Source: Arthrobacter sp. MYb213
GTDB taxonomy: Bacteria; Actinomycetota; Actinomycetes; Actinomycetales; Micrococcaceae
Reading direction: 5' to 3'
NCBI RefSeq assembly: GCF_002979915.1
Contig: NZ_PCQA01000003.1
Location: 62,001-126,000 of the forward strand
DNA length: 64,000 nucleotides
Below the pieces are notes generated by a model. The model was not told where the DNA came from, searched no databases, and saw only the letters and a program-made list of their open reading frames with translations. The translations under genes and the position numbers were made by a program. Numbering within the stretch: the stretch's first letter is position 1; every line of letters starts with the position of its first letter. Shown here in pieces: positions 37,542 through 47,219 of the stretch.

Positions 37542-38069
37542 TTATCCGTAGGTATCTCGAGGGCCTCGTCCGGCAACCGAACGCAGGCCGTGGCGCCAGG
37601 AGGGTGCATTAGGGCCCAACACCTTGATAACCGTGACGATTCCCGAACCTAACTCTGCATCAATTTTCTTCAAAATTTGATGGCTGAGTAGGCGTAATTG
37701 TGTAGCCCAGGAAGTTGAATCGCAGCGTACAACCACGACGGTGTCTTCAAAAGATTCGGGCTTGCAATGTGCGGCCACGTCTTCGCCGACCAATTCTGTC
37801 CAGCGGCCCAATACGGATCCGACCGCAACTTGAGTATTCCAGCCACGAGATTTGGACATTCTCGATACGATTTCACCGATAGCATGTGGGTCGCGTGCGG
37901 ATCCTTCAACGGGTTTACCCTGCGGCGCAGCGAATCCGCGACGCGTTGCTTGACGCTTTTTGACGCGGTCCATGCGGGCAGCGTCAATTCTGGTTTCACC
38001 ACGCTCTTCGGCAAGTTTGCGCATGCGATTGAGCAACGCCTTGGCCGAGTCGAGTTCTTCCTCAGACAT
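37542..38069 (-). CDS. dciA: DciA-like DUF721 protein (replicative helicase loader candidate)
   Basis: 175 residues. The C-terminal DUF721 domain is visible in WTELVGEDVAAHCKPESFEDTVVVVRCDSTSWATQLRLL, and the N-terminus is basic. DUF721/DciA proteins interact with the replicative helicase DnaB and replace DnaC in most bacteria. It lies between recF and gyrB, the standard actinobacterial place, and overlaps recF by 8 bp. Confidence 0.9.
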   Translation of the reverse strand: MSEEELDSAKALLNRMRKLAEERGETRIDAARMDRVKKRQATRRGFAAPQGKPVEGSARDPHAIGEIVSRMSKSRGWNTQVAVGSVLGRWTELVGEDVAAHCKPESFEDTVVVVRCDSTSWATQLRLLSHQILKKIDAELGSGIVTVIKVLGPNAPSWRHGLRSVAGRGPRDTYG

Positions 38070-39225
38070 CGCTGACCTGACCAGGGCTCACCATGAAAAA
38101 ATGTCCTTTTAAGGCCTCGGGCACATCGGCAGCCACCGCCGCGGTCACCAATACTTGTTCTGCGCCGGCAACAATATGCGCCAATCGGTCCCGCCGAGTA
38201 GCGTCAAGTTCTGCAAAAACATCATCGAGGATCAAAATCGGTCCGGACCCAGTTCGCGGATCGTCATCACCAAAGACGCGGTAAGCAGCCAGGCGTAATG
38301 CGAGCGCAAAGGACCAGGTTTCTCCATGCGAGGCGTAGCCTTTTGCAGGAGTTGCCCCTAATGTCAGGGTCAAATCATCGCGATGTGGACCAAATAGTGA
38401 AATTCCGCGATCTAGTTCGCGTGCCCGGTTTGCCTCGATGGCGCTGAGCAGCAAATCGCGAATTTCGTCTTGGTTCAACCCCTCCAGATTTTTCACCGGC
38501 AAAGAATTTTCGTCAATCTCACCTTCAAGCGATGAGCGATAAACCGCATCGGCATGCTTCTTACCATCAGCAAGATCTGCGTAGGCCGCTTCCATATAGG
38601 GCCGCAGTAGGGCAAGTACCATCAATCGGCCACGAATGAGGCGGGCCCCGCAGGTGGCCAGTTGCATGTCCCATGCCTGCAAGGTGTTCTCTTGTGAAGG
38701 ATTAAGTTTTGATTTGCCTCTGATCGATTTCAACAACGCATTTCGTTGCTTCACGATTCGCTCGTAGTCGTTTTTGGTGCCGGCTTCGATAGGTCTTAAG
38801 GAGATCAGCATTTCATCGAGGAAACGACGTCGATTAGATGGATCGCCCTTGATCAAGGACAGATCTTCGGGAGCGAAGAGTACCGTTCGCACGAGTCCAA
38901 GAATTTCTCGTGCGCGTACCGGATTAGCCCGGTTAATCCGCGCTCTATTGATTTTTCCGCTGGTAATTTCCACCTCGAGGGAGGTGGATTGAGCTCCACG
39001 GTGTAACGTGCCGCGGATCAGCGCACGTTCGGAACCGAAGTGAAGCAGCGGAGCATCGTTGCTGACTCGGTGCGAGGAGAGGTTCGCTAGATATCCGATG
39101 GCTTCAACGATGTTCGTTTTACCGACGCCGTTGGGTCCAACCAGTACGTTGATGCCCGGGGCTAGTTGTACGTCGGCCTGCACGTACGAGCGAAAGCTCG
39201 TGAGGGAAAGCTGCGAGATATACAC
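38062..39225 (-). CDS. recF: DNA replication and repair protein RecF
   Basis: 387 residues of an SMC-like ABC ATPase. Walker A GPNGVGKTNIVEA near residue 30, the signature-type region GPHRDDLTLTLG near residue 280, and Walker B ILDDVFAELD near residue 330. With RecO and RecR it loads RecA at gaps. It is on the leading strand and ends inside dciA. Confidence 0.97.
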   Translation of the reverse strand: MYISQLSLTSFRSYVQADVQLAPGINVLVGPNGVGKTNIVEAIGYLANLSSHRVSNDAPLLHFGSERALIRGTLHRGAQSTSLEVEITSGKINRARINRANPVRAREILGLVRTVLFAPEDLSLIKGDPSNRRRFLDEMLISLRPIEAGTKNDYERIVKQRNALLKSIRGKSKLNPSQENTLQAWDMQLATCGARLIRGRLMVLALLRPYMEAAYADLADGKKHADAVYRSSLEGEIDENSLPVKNLEGLNQDEIRDLLLSAIEANRARELDRGISLFGPHRDDLTLTLGATPAKGYASHGETWSFALALRLAAYRVFGDDDPRTGSGPILILDDVFAELDATRRDRLAHIVAGAEQVLVTAAVAADVPEALKGHFFMVSPGQVSDV

Positions 39226-39246
39226 CGAGAATCCTGAAAGCTACGA

Positions 39247-39275
39247 AGCGGTGGAATATTTAGTATTCCACCGCT
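39247..39275 (-). terminator. Terminator after dnaN
   Basis: AGCGGTGGAATA (39247-39258) and TATTCCACCGCT (39264-39275) form a 12-bp perfect stem with a 5-nt loop, 10 bp past the dnaN stop on the minus strand. Confidence 0.8.
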
Positions 39276-39284
39276 AACTTGTTG

Positions 39285-40412
39285 CTAGTTCGAGTTTGGA
39301 AGTCGAACTGGCATAACGAGGTACCGGTATTGGTCCTGGTCGTCTTCATCAATTTTCTTCTGACCAGTGACCATTGCTGGCTTTGGAGCGCTGGTGAAGG
39401 AAAAACGAACAAAATCAGTATTGAACGAGCTCAATCCTTCACTGAGGAACGTTGGGTTGAATGCAACCGTAATGTCTTCTCCGCGCAATGAAGCAACAAT
39501 TGATTCTTCGGCCTGAGCGTCCTCACCGGTGCCTGCGTCAAGGGTCAGTTGTCCATCGGTGAATGCCATACGTACTGGCGTGTTTCGTTCAGCAACAACA
39601 GAAACGCGACGTACCGCTTCGATTAGATCGCTAGAGCGGACAGTTGCGTGAATTGGAGTGTTATCCGGGAACAACGAACGAATCTTTGGGTAATCGCCAT
39701 TGATAAGCAACGAGGTTGTCCGACGGTTAGCGCTTTCGAAACCGATCATTTCCCCGGTAGGGCTGATTGCAAGCTTCAGGTCGCCAGAACTGGAAAGTGT
39801 TTTAGCTACTTCGTTTAAGGTTTTGGCCTTGACCAAGAAGGACGTAGAAATTTCTGGCTGGTTTGGAGTCCAATTCAGTTCACGCATCGCCAAACGGTAG
39901 CGGTCCGTGGCAAGGAAAGTGATCAGGTCATTTTCAATTTCAACCTTGATACCAGTCAACACTGGCAGAGTGTCATCCTTCGATGCCGCAACAATGACCT
40001 GGGATACGGCTTCAGAGAAGGCCTGGCCGTTGATGGTGCCTGCAACTTCTGGAAGTGCTGGCAAGGAAGGGTATTCCTCAACTGGCATGGTCGCTAAGTG
40101 GAATCGTGAACGACCGCAGGAGACGGTGATCTTTGTTCCATCAGTTTCGAGGGTCACCGTTGAATTTGGCAATGAACGTGTAATTTCCGCAAGCAGCTTG
40201 CCAGAAATTAAGACCTTGCCTTGTTCTCCAATATCAGCAGGAATCTCGATGTGGGATGAAATTTCGTAATCAAATCCCTCAAGGCGAACGATGCCTTCAT
40301 GGGTAGTGATCAAAATGCCAGCAAGTACTGGAGATGGTGGACGCTGCGCTAGAGACCTTGCGGTCCAAGAAACGGCATCTGCCAATACATCCTTTTCAAC
40401 GCTGAACTTCAC
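39285..40412 (-). CDS. dnaN: DNA polymerase III beta sliding clamp
   Basis: 375 residues forming three clamp domains. Features include the N-terminal MKFSVEKDVLADAVSWTARSL and the C-terminal VMPVRLPN that carries the ligand-pocket residues. The protein forms the dimeric ring that tethers Pol III and other factors. It is transcribed leftward, and a terminator separates it from recF. Confidence 0.98.
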   Translation of the reverse strand: MKFSVEKDVLADAVSWTARSLAQRPPSPVLAGILITTHEGIVRLEGFDYEISSHIEIPADIGEQGKVLISGKLLAEITRSLPNSTVTLETDGTKITVSCGRSRFHLATMPVEEYPSLPALPEVAGTINGQAFSEAVSQVIVAASKDDTLPVLTGIKVEIENDLITFLATDRYRLAMRELNWTPNQPEISTSFLVKAKTLNEVAKTLSSSGDLKLAISPTGEMIGFESANRRTTSLLINGDYPKIRSLFPDNTPIHATVRSSDLIEAVRRVSVVAERNTPVRMAFTDGQLTLDAGTGEDAQAEESIVASLRGEDITVAFNPTFLSEGLSSFNTDFVRFSFTSAPKPAMVTGQKKIDEDDQDQYRYLVMPVRLPNSN

Positions 40413-40877
40413 GAAAAATCCGCCTTTCGGAACCCATAAGTCTTAAGTGAGGCCAAGAAGGTTGTTTCCCGCCAAGTTCTTAAGCATAGAGCAGGTAGCT
40501 ACACGATATCTCCACTTAATCTTGCCACGTCTTCTTCAGATAGCCCTCATGGAACTTTCCAAGTGTGTGTAACCACGAGCTGATGAACAAAAAGCAGTTC
40601 AAAACCAGCGTTGGGGGAGAGGTCTCGTTATTTGGATGAATAAGTGTTTAAAGGAAGTAGTGTTAATAACCCCTGTGGATACTGTGGATAAGCCCCTCGA
40701 GCCCATAGTTTGAACCAATTGTGCATGTGAACAAACTGTGACTGGCAGTGACACTGAGTTCCATGGTCCTGTTGATACTCAGTGTCACGCTTTTCTGAGT
40801 CCACACGCGAGGTGCTAGTTATGCTCAGGTTGTCTTCATGTAATCCACAGCCTTATCCACAGCTGTGATTTACCGGT
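40413..40877. other. oriC spacer between dnaN and dnaA
   Basis: 465 bp without genes, in the standard actinobacterial oriC place. DnaA boxes: perfect TTATCCACA at 40853-40861 and, reversed, at 40683-40691. One-mismatch boxes lie at 40674-40682 and 40841-40849. GTTAATAAC stands just before the 40674 box, the same AT-rich motif seen in the 23.9-24.2 kb cluster. The box number is low for an actinobacterial origin, and the dnaA-rpmH spacer adds further degenerate boxes. Confidence 0.8.
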
Positions 40878-42314
40878 TTAATGCTCGCGCTGACTCTGTT
40901 TAATCCGGTTTGTCAGTTCTGTCACTTGGTTGAAGATTGCGCGACGCTCGGCCATCAACTCACGGATCTTTCGATCCGCATGGATAACCGTGGTGTGGTC
41001 TCGCCCGCCAAGTTCTGCGCCGATCTTCGGCAATGACATATCCGTCAGCTCACGCAGCAGATACATCGCGATCTGACGTGCCGTCACCAGGGTTCGAGTG
41101 CGAGATTTACTGTTGAGCTCGTCAATAGACAGCCCAAAGTACTCAGCAGTTTGCTTGATGATGGTTGAAGGCGTGATTTCCTGAGCACCGTCAGCACTGA
41201 TCAGATCCTTGAGCACGGTTTCTGCCAGGGCCAGATCAACGTGTTGGTTATTCAATGAGGCAAAAGCGGTCACTCGGATGAGTGCACCCTCAAGTTCACG
41301 GATATTCGTCGAGATTCTAGAGGCGATATATTCCATGACATCGCCTGGAGCTGAAAGATTCTCGGCGTCAGCTTTCTTGCGCAGGATCGCAATACGCGTT
41401 TCCAATTCAGGGGGCTGAATATCGGTGAGCAAACCCCACTCAAAGCGCGAACGCATGCGATCTTCAAATCCTTGCAGCTGTTTAGGCGGCAAGTCAGAGG
41501 TAATCACTACCTGCTTGTTGTGATTGTGCAATGCATTGAAGGTATGGAAGAACTCTTCCTGCGTTGCATCTTTATTGGCCAAGAATTGAATATCGTCGAT
41601 GAGCAAAATATCGACATTACGGTAGGTCTGCTTGAAGCTGGCACCTTCGTCATCGCGGATTGAGTTGATGAAGTCATTGGTGAACTCTTCGGAGTTCACA
41701 TAACGCACTCGGATCCCCTTGTAGAGATGACGCGCGTAGTGTCCAATGGCGTGAAGCAGGTGAGTTTTACCTAGCCCGGAATCGCCATAGATAAATAGCG
41801 GGTTGTAGGCTTTGGCCGGCGCTTCAGCGACGGCAACCGCGGCCGCGTGAGCGAATCGGTTCGATGACCCAATGACAAAAGTGTCAAAAATGTATTTTGG
41901 ATTGAGCCGGCCAAACTCTTGGGAGTTTGATGGTGGCGTCGGTTGTGGTGCAGGCTGCGGTCGCGGTCCAGGGGTTTCTGGAACTGGAGCTGGGACCGGA
42001 GCTGGAGAGACCTTTTGTTCGGCTGGCTGTTCGACATCCTCAGCCAAGGACAGATCGACGCTGACGGCGCAGCGGATATCGTCTTGGAAGACCTCACGCA
42101 ACGCCTGATCGAGAGGTTCGCGTAGCTGAGTTTGCAAAATATCGCGGGTGAGGTCGTTAGGTACGGCAACAAGCAGGGTACTACCAATGAGTCCCTGGGG
42201 TTTAGCAAGGGACACAAATGGACGATGACGGGCCTTGACTCGATCATCATCTTCGATCTTACGAATGACCTGACGCCAGGAGCTCCCAATACTATTGGTC
42301 TCGTCGCTGCTCAC
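40878..42314 (-). CDS. dnaA: Chromosomal replication initiator DnaA
   Basis: About 478 residues from GTG 42314, giving SSDETNSIGSSWRQVIRKI like related DnaA N-termini; in-frame starts run out to 42431. Domain I at 1-90, a Pro/Ala-rich domain II (runs of PAPVPAPVPETPGP) at 130-165, then AAA+ domain III with Walker A YGDSGLGKTHLLHA and Walker B DILLIDDIQFL. Domain IV carries the DNA-binding GGRDHTTVIHADRKI. It melts oriC and regulates its own promoter. Confidence 0.95.
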   Translation of the reverse strand: MSSDETNSIGSSWRQVIRKIEDDDRVKARHRPFVSLAKPQGLIGSTLLVAVPNDLTRDILQTQLREPLDQALREVFQDDIRCAVSVDLSLAEDVEQPAEQKVSPAPVPAPVPETPGPRPQPAPQPTPPSNSQEFGRLNPKYIFDTFVIGSSNRFAHAAAVAVAEAPAKAYNPLFIYGDSGLGKTHLLHAIGHYARHLYKGIRVRYVNSEEFTNDFINSIRDDEGASFKQTYRNVDILLIDDIQFLANKDATQEEFFHTFNALHNHNKQVVITSDLPPKQLQGFEDRMRSRFEWGLLTDIQPPELETRIAILRKKADAENLSAPGDVMEYIASRISTNIRELEGALIRVTAFASLNNQHVDLALAETVLKDLISADGAQEITPSTIIKQTAEYFGLSIDELNSKSRTRTLVTARQIAMYLLRELTDMSLPKIGAELGGRDHTTVIHADRKIRELMAERRAIFNQVTELTNRIKQSQREH

Positions 42315-42827
42315 TAAGGGCGCCCCACTTCCATCATTTAATGCAATGTTGATCACACAAAGCCCTGTTTCGGGCCCCATTTTCGCCGTTTTGGCGATGT
42401 TATCTCCACTGATTCTAACCACTATCCACATGGTTATGCACAGTCAGGTGGAAAAAGTTAGCTGTTTGCCTGTGGAAAACGCCTTTCCCCTTGAAATATA
42501 CCGTTTTTATGGGCGTTGTGACATGGATTTTCATCCCAGATTGTGAGTTGTCTTTCGTTAAACGATGAAGTAATCCACAACTTTGGGGTAGATTATTCAC
42601 AGGTAGGGCTCTGATATGCACAGGGGTCCTTGAAAATCGCGCCAATTTGACCTATGGCGGAATTTTTCCTATCGTTATTTAGTCCTATGTGTGCGTTTTG
42701 TGACCTGCTCAGTTTTTAGAAGAGCCCGCAAAATTACACATTTTTTAAAGAACGAGCGTCAGCCTGTTGTTATCCAGCTAGCTAGTAGCGGGTCCGGCGC
42801 ATCACTTAAATTTCTTGGAGTGTCACC
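42315..42827. other. dnaA-rpmH spacer with degenerate DnaA boxes and divergent promoters
   Basis: 513 bp without genes. Near-consensus boxes lie at 42422-42430 (CTATCCACA), 42434-42442 (TTATGCACA), 42571-42579 (TAATCCACA), 42593-42601 (TTATTCACA) and 42770-42778. A reversed TGTGGAAAA lies at 42471-42479. These may control dnaA expression or extend the origin. Replication genes diverge from this spacer. Confidence 0.65.
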
Positions 42828-42965
42828 GTGAGCAAGCGGACTTTTCAGCCTAATAACCGTCGTCGTGCCAAGAAGCACGGTTTCCGTCTTCGTATGCGTA
42901 CCCGTGCAGGTCGCGCAATCTTGTCCGCACGTCGCGGCAAGAGCCGTACCGAGCTTTCCGCATAA
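42828..42965 (+). CDS. rpmH: 50S ribosomal protein L34
   Basis: 45 residues from GTG 42828 with GGAG upstream, too short for many ORF callers. The L34 pattern [20 protein letters not shown] is followed by a basic stretch and ends SRTELSA. It is a component of the large ribosomal subunit and the first gene of the rightward block. Confidence 0.98.
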   Translation: MSKRTFQPNNRRRAKKHGFRLRMRTRAGRAILSARRGKSRTELSA

Positions 42966-43029
42966 ATTTGCGAAACAGCTTTTGGCTGCGTAGTTCTGGC
43001 GGAATCTACTAGATCTGGCTAGAACAAAA

Positions 43030-43380
43030 ATGTTGCCAAAGAATCAGCGATTGCGCTTAGCGCAAGACCTTACAGTCACTGTACGTTCCGGCGCCCGAAG
43101 CGGACGCCGGAACGTCGTGCTATATGCACGTCCTCGTCCCGAAGGGGCCGCGGGGGACCGGTTTGGATTTATTGTTTCCAAGGCAGTGGGAATTGCAGTT
43201 AAACGAAATCTGACTAAACGCCGTATGCGCGAAGTTGCCCACGAGCTCAGGCGCGTGGATGGGAACCTGGACATCGTTGTTCGTGCTTTACCCGGAGCTG
43301 CAGAGCTCACTTGGGACGAACTACGGACCCAGGTTACTGCCGCCTTTGCATCCGTACAACGTAAAGCAGAAGTTCGCTGA
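43030..43380 (+). CDS. rnpA: Ribonuclease P protein component
   Basis: 116 residues with the RnpA signature [18 protein letters not shown] near residue 60. It binds the RNase P RNA and helps process tRNA 5' ends. The order rpmH-rnpA is near-universal. Its stop overlaps the yidD start (TGATG). Confidence 0.97.
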   Translation: MLPKNQRLRLAQDLTVTVRSGARSGRRNVVLYARPRPEGAAGDRFGFIVSKAVGIAVKRNLTKRRMREVAHELRRVDGNLDIVVRALPGAAELTWDELRTQVTAAFASVQRKAEVR

Positions 43381-43757
43381 TGCGTAAGGACTTAACTCCG
43401 CGTACTGGGGTGCTGTGGTTCATCATTGATATTCCACGCAACCTGCTAATTGGATTTCTTAAGACCTACCGCAAAATCATCTCGCCAATTTACGGCGATG
43501 TATGCCGATACTTTCCTAGCTGTTCTGCCTATGGGCTCGAAGCGGTGACTCAACACGGCGCTATCAAAGGCATCGTCTTGACCGCTTGGCGGGTTCTGAG
43601 GTGCAATCCATTTTCCCACGGCGGTGTAGACCAAGTGCCTGAAGGACCAAGGATTTGGCCTGAAGGTAAACTGCCGAGGATCATAGTTCTGAATCATCCT
43701 GTGATTCCCGACGATGAAGACGCCGCGGATAGCGGCCACAAGGAGCTTGACCGCTAA
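43380..43757 (+). CDS. yidD: Membrane protein insertion efficiency factor YidD
   Basis: 125 residues. The YidD core [35 protein letters not shown] and [10 protein letters not shown] are intact, with an N-terminal amphipathic helix and an acidic C-terminal extension. It aids YidC-mediated membrane insertion. It overlaps rnpA and yidC by single bases, so translation is coupled. Confidence 0.96.
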   Translation: MRKDLTPRTGVLWFIIDIPRNLLIGFLKTYRKIISPIYGDVCRYFPSCSAYGLEAVTQHGAIKGIVLTAWRVLRCNPFSHGGVDQVPEGPRIWPEGKLPRIIVLNHPVIPDDEDAADSGHKELDR

Positions 43758-44716
43758 TGAACTTTCTAGACACGATATTGACTCCGTTCACGTATGCCGT
43801 GTCGTGGGTCCTGTGGGCCTTCCACGAACTGTTCACAATTCTTGGTATGGATGAAGGCTCGGGTGTGACCTGGACCTTGTCCATCATCTTCCTTGTGCTG
43901 CTTATTCGTACCTTGTTGATCCCGGTCTTCGTCAAGCAGATCAAGAGTCAGCGAGCGATGCAGGCGCTACAGCCTGACCTTCGTAAGCTCCAGGCAAAGT
44001 ACAAGGGCAAGACCGACCAAATGTCGCGTCAGGCCATGGTGCAAGAGCAGCAGGCGCTGTTCAAAAAGCACAAGACCAACCCACTTTCCTCGTGCTTGCC
44101 ACTACTCGTGCAGATGCCGTTCTTCTTTGCACTGTTCCGCGTGCTCAACGAAGCATCCCGTGCCAGCGATGACGGCCGTTCAATCGGCGCCTTGTCCGCT
44201 GACCACATCCGCAGCTTCGACCAGTCCTCAATTCTCGGAGCACCACTGTCCGAGACGTTCTTGGGCACCATTAACTCCGGCGCTATCAACTGGGCCGTAA
44301 TCGTTGTTGCTGTCATCATGATCCTTGCAATGACCGCCTCGCAGTTCTTCACCCAGCGTCAGCTGATGACGAAGAACATGAGCGCAGAAGCTCTTCAGGG
44401 CCCATTCATGCAGCAGCAGAAGATGATGCTCTACATCCTGCCTTTGGTCTTCGGTATCGGTGGCATCAACTTCCCAATCGGTGTTCTGATCTACTGGACC
44501 GCATCGAACTTGTGGACCCTGGGACAGCAGTTCTGGGTTATTCGTAACAACCCAACCCCGGGCTCCCAGGCAGAACGTGAACTAAACGCTCGCCGTGCGG
44601 AGAAGGGGCTGCCTCCTGTGGGGCAGAAGAAGGTCGACGAGTCCGAGACCCCAGCCATTGAAGAGCCTAAAGGCCAGCGCGAGCAGCCTAAGCGCAAGAA
44701 CCGCAAGAAGAGGTAG
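43757..44716 (+). CDS. yidC: Membrane protein insertase YidC
   Basis: 319 residues of the Oxa1/YidC type with five core membrane helices and no large N-terminal periplasmic domain, as usual in Gram-positives. The features are TLSIIFLVLLIRTLLIPVFVKQIKS, SCLPLLVQMPFFFALFRVL and a C-terminal basic tail of Lys/Arg residues that can bind ribosomes. It inserts membrane proteins with or without SecYEG. Confidence 0.97.
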   Translation: MNFLDTILTPFTYAVSWVLWAFHELFTILGMDEGSGVTWTLSIIFLVLLIRTLLIPVFVKQIKSQRAMQALQPDLRKLQAKYKGKTDQMSRQAMVQEQQALFKKHKTNPLSSCLPLLVQMPFFFALFRVLNEASRASDDGRSIGALSADHIRSFDQSSILGAPLSETFLGTINSGAINWAVIVVAVIMILAMTASQFFTQRQLMTKNMSAEALQGPFMQQQKMMLYILPLVFGIGGINFPIGVLIYWTASNLWTLGQQFWVIRNNPTPGSQAERELNARRAEKGLPPVGQKKVDESETPAIEEPKGQREQPKRKNRKKR

Positions 44717-44718
44717 TC

Positions 44719-45246
44719 ATGACTGCAACTGAAAATCCTGAAGCAACAGAGCTCGAGGATCAGCATAAGCAAGCAGACGAGGTAATTGACGAAGGCGATG
44801 TTGCCGCGGATTACCTCGAAGAGCTGCTCGATATTGCCGATCTTGACGGTGACATTGACATTGAAATTCGTGGTGGACGTACCTACATTTCAATCGTTGC
44901 CGAAGAAGCAGCCACTGACCTGAACAGCCTGGTAGGCAAGGACGGTGAAGTCCTTGACGCACTTCAGGAACTTACCCGCCTGGCCGTGCTGACCGCTACA
45001 GGTGAGCGCTCACGGCTTGTCTTGGACATCGCTGGCTACCGCGCTAACCGTGCTGAGGAACTGCAGGAGATTGCCGTACAGGCCATCGAGCAAGCTCGTA
45101 AAAGTGGAGAAGCAGTACATCTTGAACCGATGAGCGCATACGAGCGCAAGCTTGTTCATGACGTGATTGCCGATGCTGGGTTGCACTCGGAATCCGAGGG
45201 CGAGTCCGCTCGTCGCCACATCGTCGTCTCGACGCTAGCTAACTAA
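44719..45246 (+). CDS. khpB: KhpB/Jag RNA-binding protein (KH plus R3H)
   Basis: 175 residues. An acidic N-terminus, a KH-type fold around VGKDGEVLDALQELTRLAV and a C-terminal R3H domain (AYERKLVHDVIADAGLHSESEGESARRHIVV). The N-terminal Jag-N domain of firmicute proteins is absent, as in other actinobacteria. The KhpA/KhpB pair binds many small RNAs and mRNAs and affects cell length. It follows yidC by 2 bp. Confidence 0.93.
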   Translation: MTATENPEATELEDQHKQADEVIDEGDVAADYLEELLDIADLDGDIDIEIRGGRTYISIVAEEAATDLNSLVGKDGEVLDALQELTRLAVLTATGERSRLVLDIAGYRANRAEELQEIAVQAIEQARKSGEAVHLEPMSAYERKLVHDVIADAGLHSESEGESARRHIVVSTLAN

Positions 45247-45290
45247 GTACATCGCTATTCGCGGTTTCGAACGTTCTAAGGACCAATGCA

Positions 45291-45932
45291 ATGACTGAGG
45301 ACCTCAGCCTGACAGCTGCGGAGACCGTAGCCGCCGAGAAGATTTTCGGCGACCGACTGGATCTTGCCAAGCGTTATGTAACGCACCTAGCGACCTCCGG
45401 AATTGAACGTGGCTTACTTGGCCCACGTGAAGTTCCACGCCTTTGGTCACGCCACGTATTGAACTGCGCGGTCATCGAATCGCTTATGGAGCAGGACGCT
45501 GAAGTGGCCGACGTAGGCAGCGGAGCCGGCCTTCCAGGGCTTTGCCTTGCCATCGCACGTCCAGACTTGAAGCTAACGCTGATTGAGCCACTAGAGCGTC
45601 GCTGCATCTGGCTGACAGAGGTCATTGATGATCTTGGGCTAGATAACGTTACCGTGATGCGTGGGCGCGCGGAGCAGATGGTCGAGACGATCAACGCTCG
45701 ATACGTTACTGCTCGTGCTGTATCTGCCCTGAGCAACTTGGCAGGCTTGACCATTCCGCTACTGCATGGCAAGGGTGACTTGATCGCGATCAAGGGCCGT
45801 TCGGCTGCAGAAGAAATCGACAAGGCCCAAAAAGTTATTCGTAAGCTTGGTGGCACCAAAACCGAGGTCTTGACTGTGGGTGAAGACATTCTTGAAGAAG
45901 TCACCACGGTGGTTCGAATCAAGGTTGGCTAA
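45291..45932 (+). CDS. rsmG: 16S rRNA (guanine527-N7)-methyltransferase RsmG
   Basis: 213 residues with the GidB/RsmG fold. The SAM-binding motif is VADVGSGAGLPGLCLAIARPD near residue 70, preceded by LGPREVPRLWSRHVLNC. It methylates N7 of G527 in 16S rRNA; loss gives low-level streptomycin resistance in other bacteria. The rsmG-parA-parB order is standard. Confidence 0.96.
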   Translation: MTEDLSLTAAETVAAEKIFGDRLDLAKRYVTHLATSGIERGLLGPREVPRLWSRHVLNCAVIESLMEQDAEVADVGSGAGLPGLCLAIARPDLKLTLIEPLERRCIWLTEVIDDLGLDNVTVMRGRAEQMVETINARYVTARAVSALSNLAGLTIPLLHGKGDLIAIKGRSAAEEIDKAQKVIRKLGGTKTEVLTVGEDILEEVTTVVRIKVG

Positions 45933-46036
45933 GGCTTAGGCGTTAGTCTTTAGGTAGCTTTCGATGCGGCATAATGCAAAATTCTGAAGTCTGTTGACAT
46001 CTAAATTGAACACACGCTAAGACGTTTGTTTTCGAA

Positions 46037-46052
46037 TGTTTCACGTGAAACA
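46037..46052. other. parS site 1, upstream of parA
   Basis: Perfect TGTTTCACGTGAAACA, 57 bp before the proposed parA start. It is the ParB-binding centromere sequence conserved across bacteria and may also lie in the parA promoter. Confidence 0.95.
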
Positions 46053-46108
46053 CGAGCAAAGTATTCGTGAAAATTGCACGCATCAAATTACGAGGAGGAG
46101 TTTCACCT

Positions 46109-47038
46109 TTGTCCAAGGCTAAAGGTTCGTCGAGTAACATTTTTGACTTCAATGACTCTTCTTCGCCCCTTGCTAGTCAATTGGCTAGCGAGCACCGCCG
46201 ACGCGAAGCAATTTCTGAGCGTAAGGTCCCCACTCCTCCGAAGACTCGTTACTTGACGATTTCGAATCAGAAGGGTGGCGTCGGTAAAACGACGACTACG
46301 GTCAACTTGGCAGCTGCGTTGGCAAAGAGTGGTTTGAACGTTCTTGTGATCGATATTGATCCACAGGGTAATGCGTCAACTGCGCTCGGCATCGAGCATC
46401 ATTCGGAAGTGGATAGCATCTACGATGTTCTAATCAACGATCTTCCGTTGGCTGACGTCATTGCGACATGCCCCGAACTACCTTTATTGCAAGTTGCACC
46501 TGCAACGATTCACCTGGCCGGCGCTGAGATTGAGTTGGTTTCTCTGGTTGCCCGTGAACAGCGGTTGCAGCGAGCATTGGACGACTACGCGCGAACCCGG
46601 CAGCGTGAGGGCCTCCCTCGGTTGGATTATGTTTTCATTGACTGTCCACCGAGCCTTGGCCTGTTGACGGTTAATGCGTTTGTTGCTGCCAGAGAGGTTC
46701 TGATTCCGATCCAGTGCGAATACTACGCGTTGGAAGGTCTTAGCCAGTTGTTGAAGAACATCGAGATGATTCAGAAACACTTGAATTCAAAGTTGACTGT
46801 ATCTACGATACTGCTGACTATGTATGACGGACGAACGAACCTTGCGGCTCAAGTTGCTAACGAAGTCCGAGAACATTTTCCTGAGCAAGTTTTAGGGGCC
46901 GTGATTCCACGCTCCGTGCGTATCTCTGAAGCACCTAGTTACCAACAAACGGTTATTACTTACGATCCAAGCTCTACGGGTGCTCTGTCTTACATGGAAG
47001 CAGCCATAGAGATTGCGGAAAGAGCCGTTCGAGCCTAA
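46109..47038 (+). CDS. parA: Chromosome partitioning ATPase ParA
   Basis: 309 residues from TTG 46109, chosen because a very strong AGGAGGAG lies 9 nt upstream; a GTG at 46067 has no such site. Deviant Walker A KGGVGKTTTTVNLA near residue 50, then DIDPQGNAST and the Walker B-like DYVFIDCPPSLGLL. It is the ATP-driven DNA-binding partner of ParB for segregation of origins. The N-terminal 45 residues are variable and probably disordered. Confidence 0.94.
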   Translation: MSKAKGSSSNIFDFNDSSSPLASQLASEHRRREAISERKVPTPPKTRYLTISNQKGGVGKTTTTVNLAAALAKSGLNVLVIDIDPQGNASTALGIEHHSEVDSIYDVLINDLPLADVIATCPELPLLQVAPATIHLAGAEIELVSLVAREQRLQRALDDYARTRQREGLPRLDYVFIDCPPSLGLLTVNAFVAAREVLIPIQCEYYALEGLSQLLKNIEMIQKHLNSKLTVSTILLTMYDGRTNLAAQVANEVREHFPEQVLGAVIPRSVRISEAPSYQQTVITYDPSSTGALSYMEAAIEIAERAVRA

Positions 47039-47060
47039 CCGGAAGCCTCTGAGCCAACTT

Positions 47061-47080
47061 AAGCGGGAAATAACCCGCTT
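47061..47080 (+). terminator. Terminator after parA
   Basis: AAGCGGG (47061-47067), a 6-nt loop and CCCGCTT (47074-47080), then a T-rich run: a classical intrinsic terminator. Confidence 0.8.
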
Positions 47081-47219
47081 ATTGTTGTTTAACAAGGAAA
47101 TTTTCCATTTATAGTCTTCGGAACTTCTTGCAATCAAGGCAAGCAACATCCCCCTTGTTTGTCGAGTAAACAGTAGACTAGTCGTGGCTGAGTATTTGGA
47201 TGAGAAGGAGTGCCGGCAA

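Noticed and set aside
37067-37609. 180-codon minus-strand ORF between dciA and gyrB
   Set aside because: It overlaps gyrB in another frame and shows no domain.
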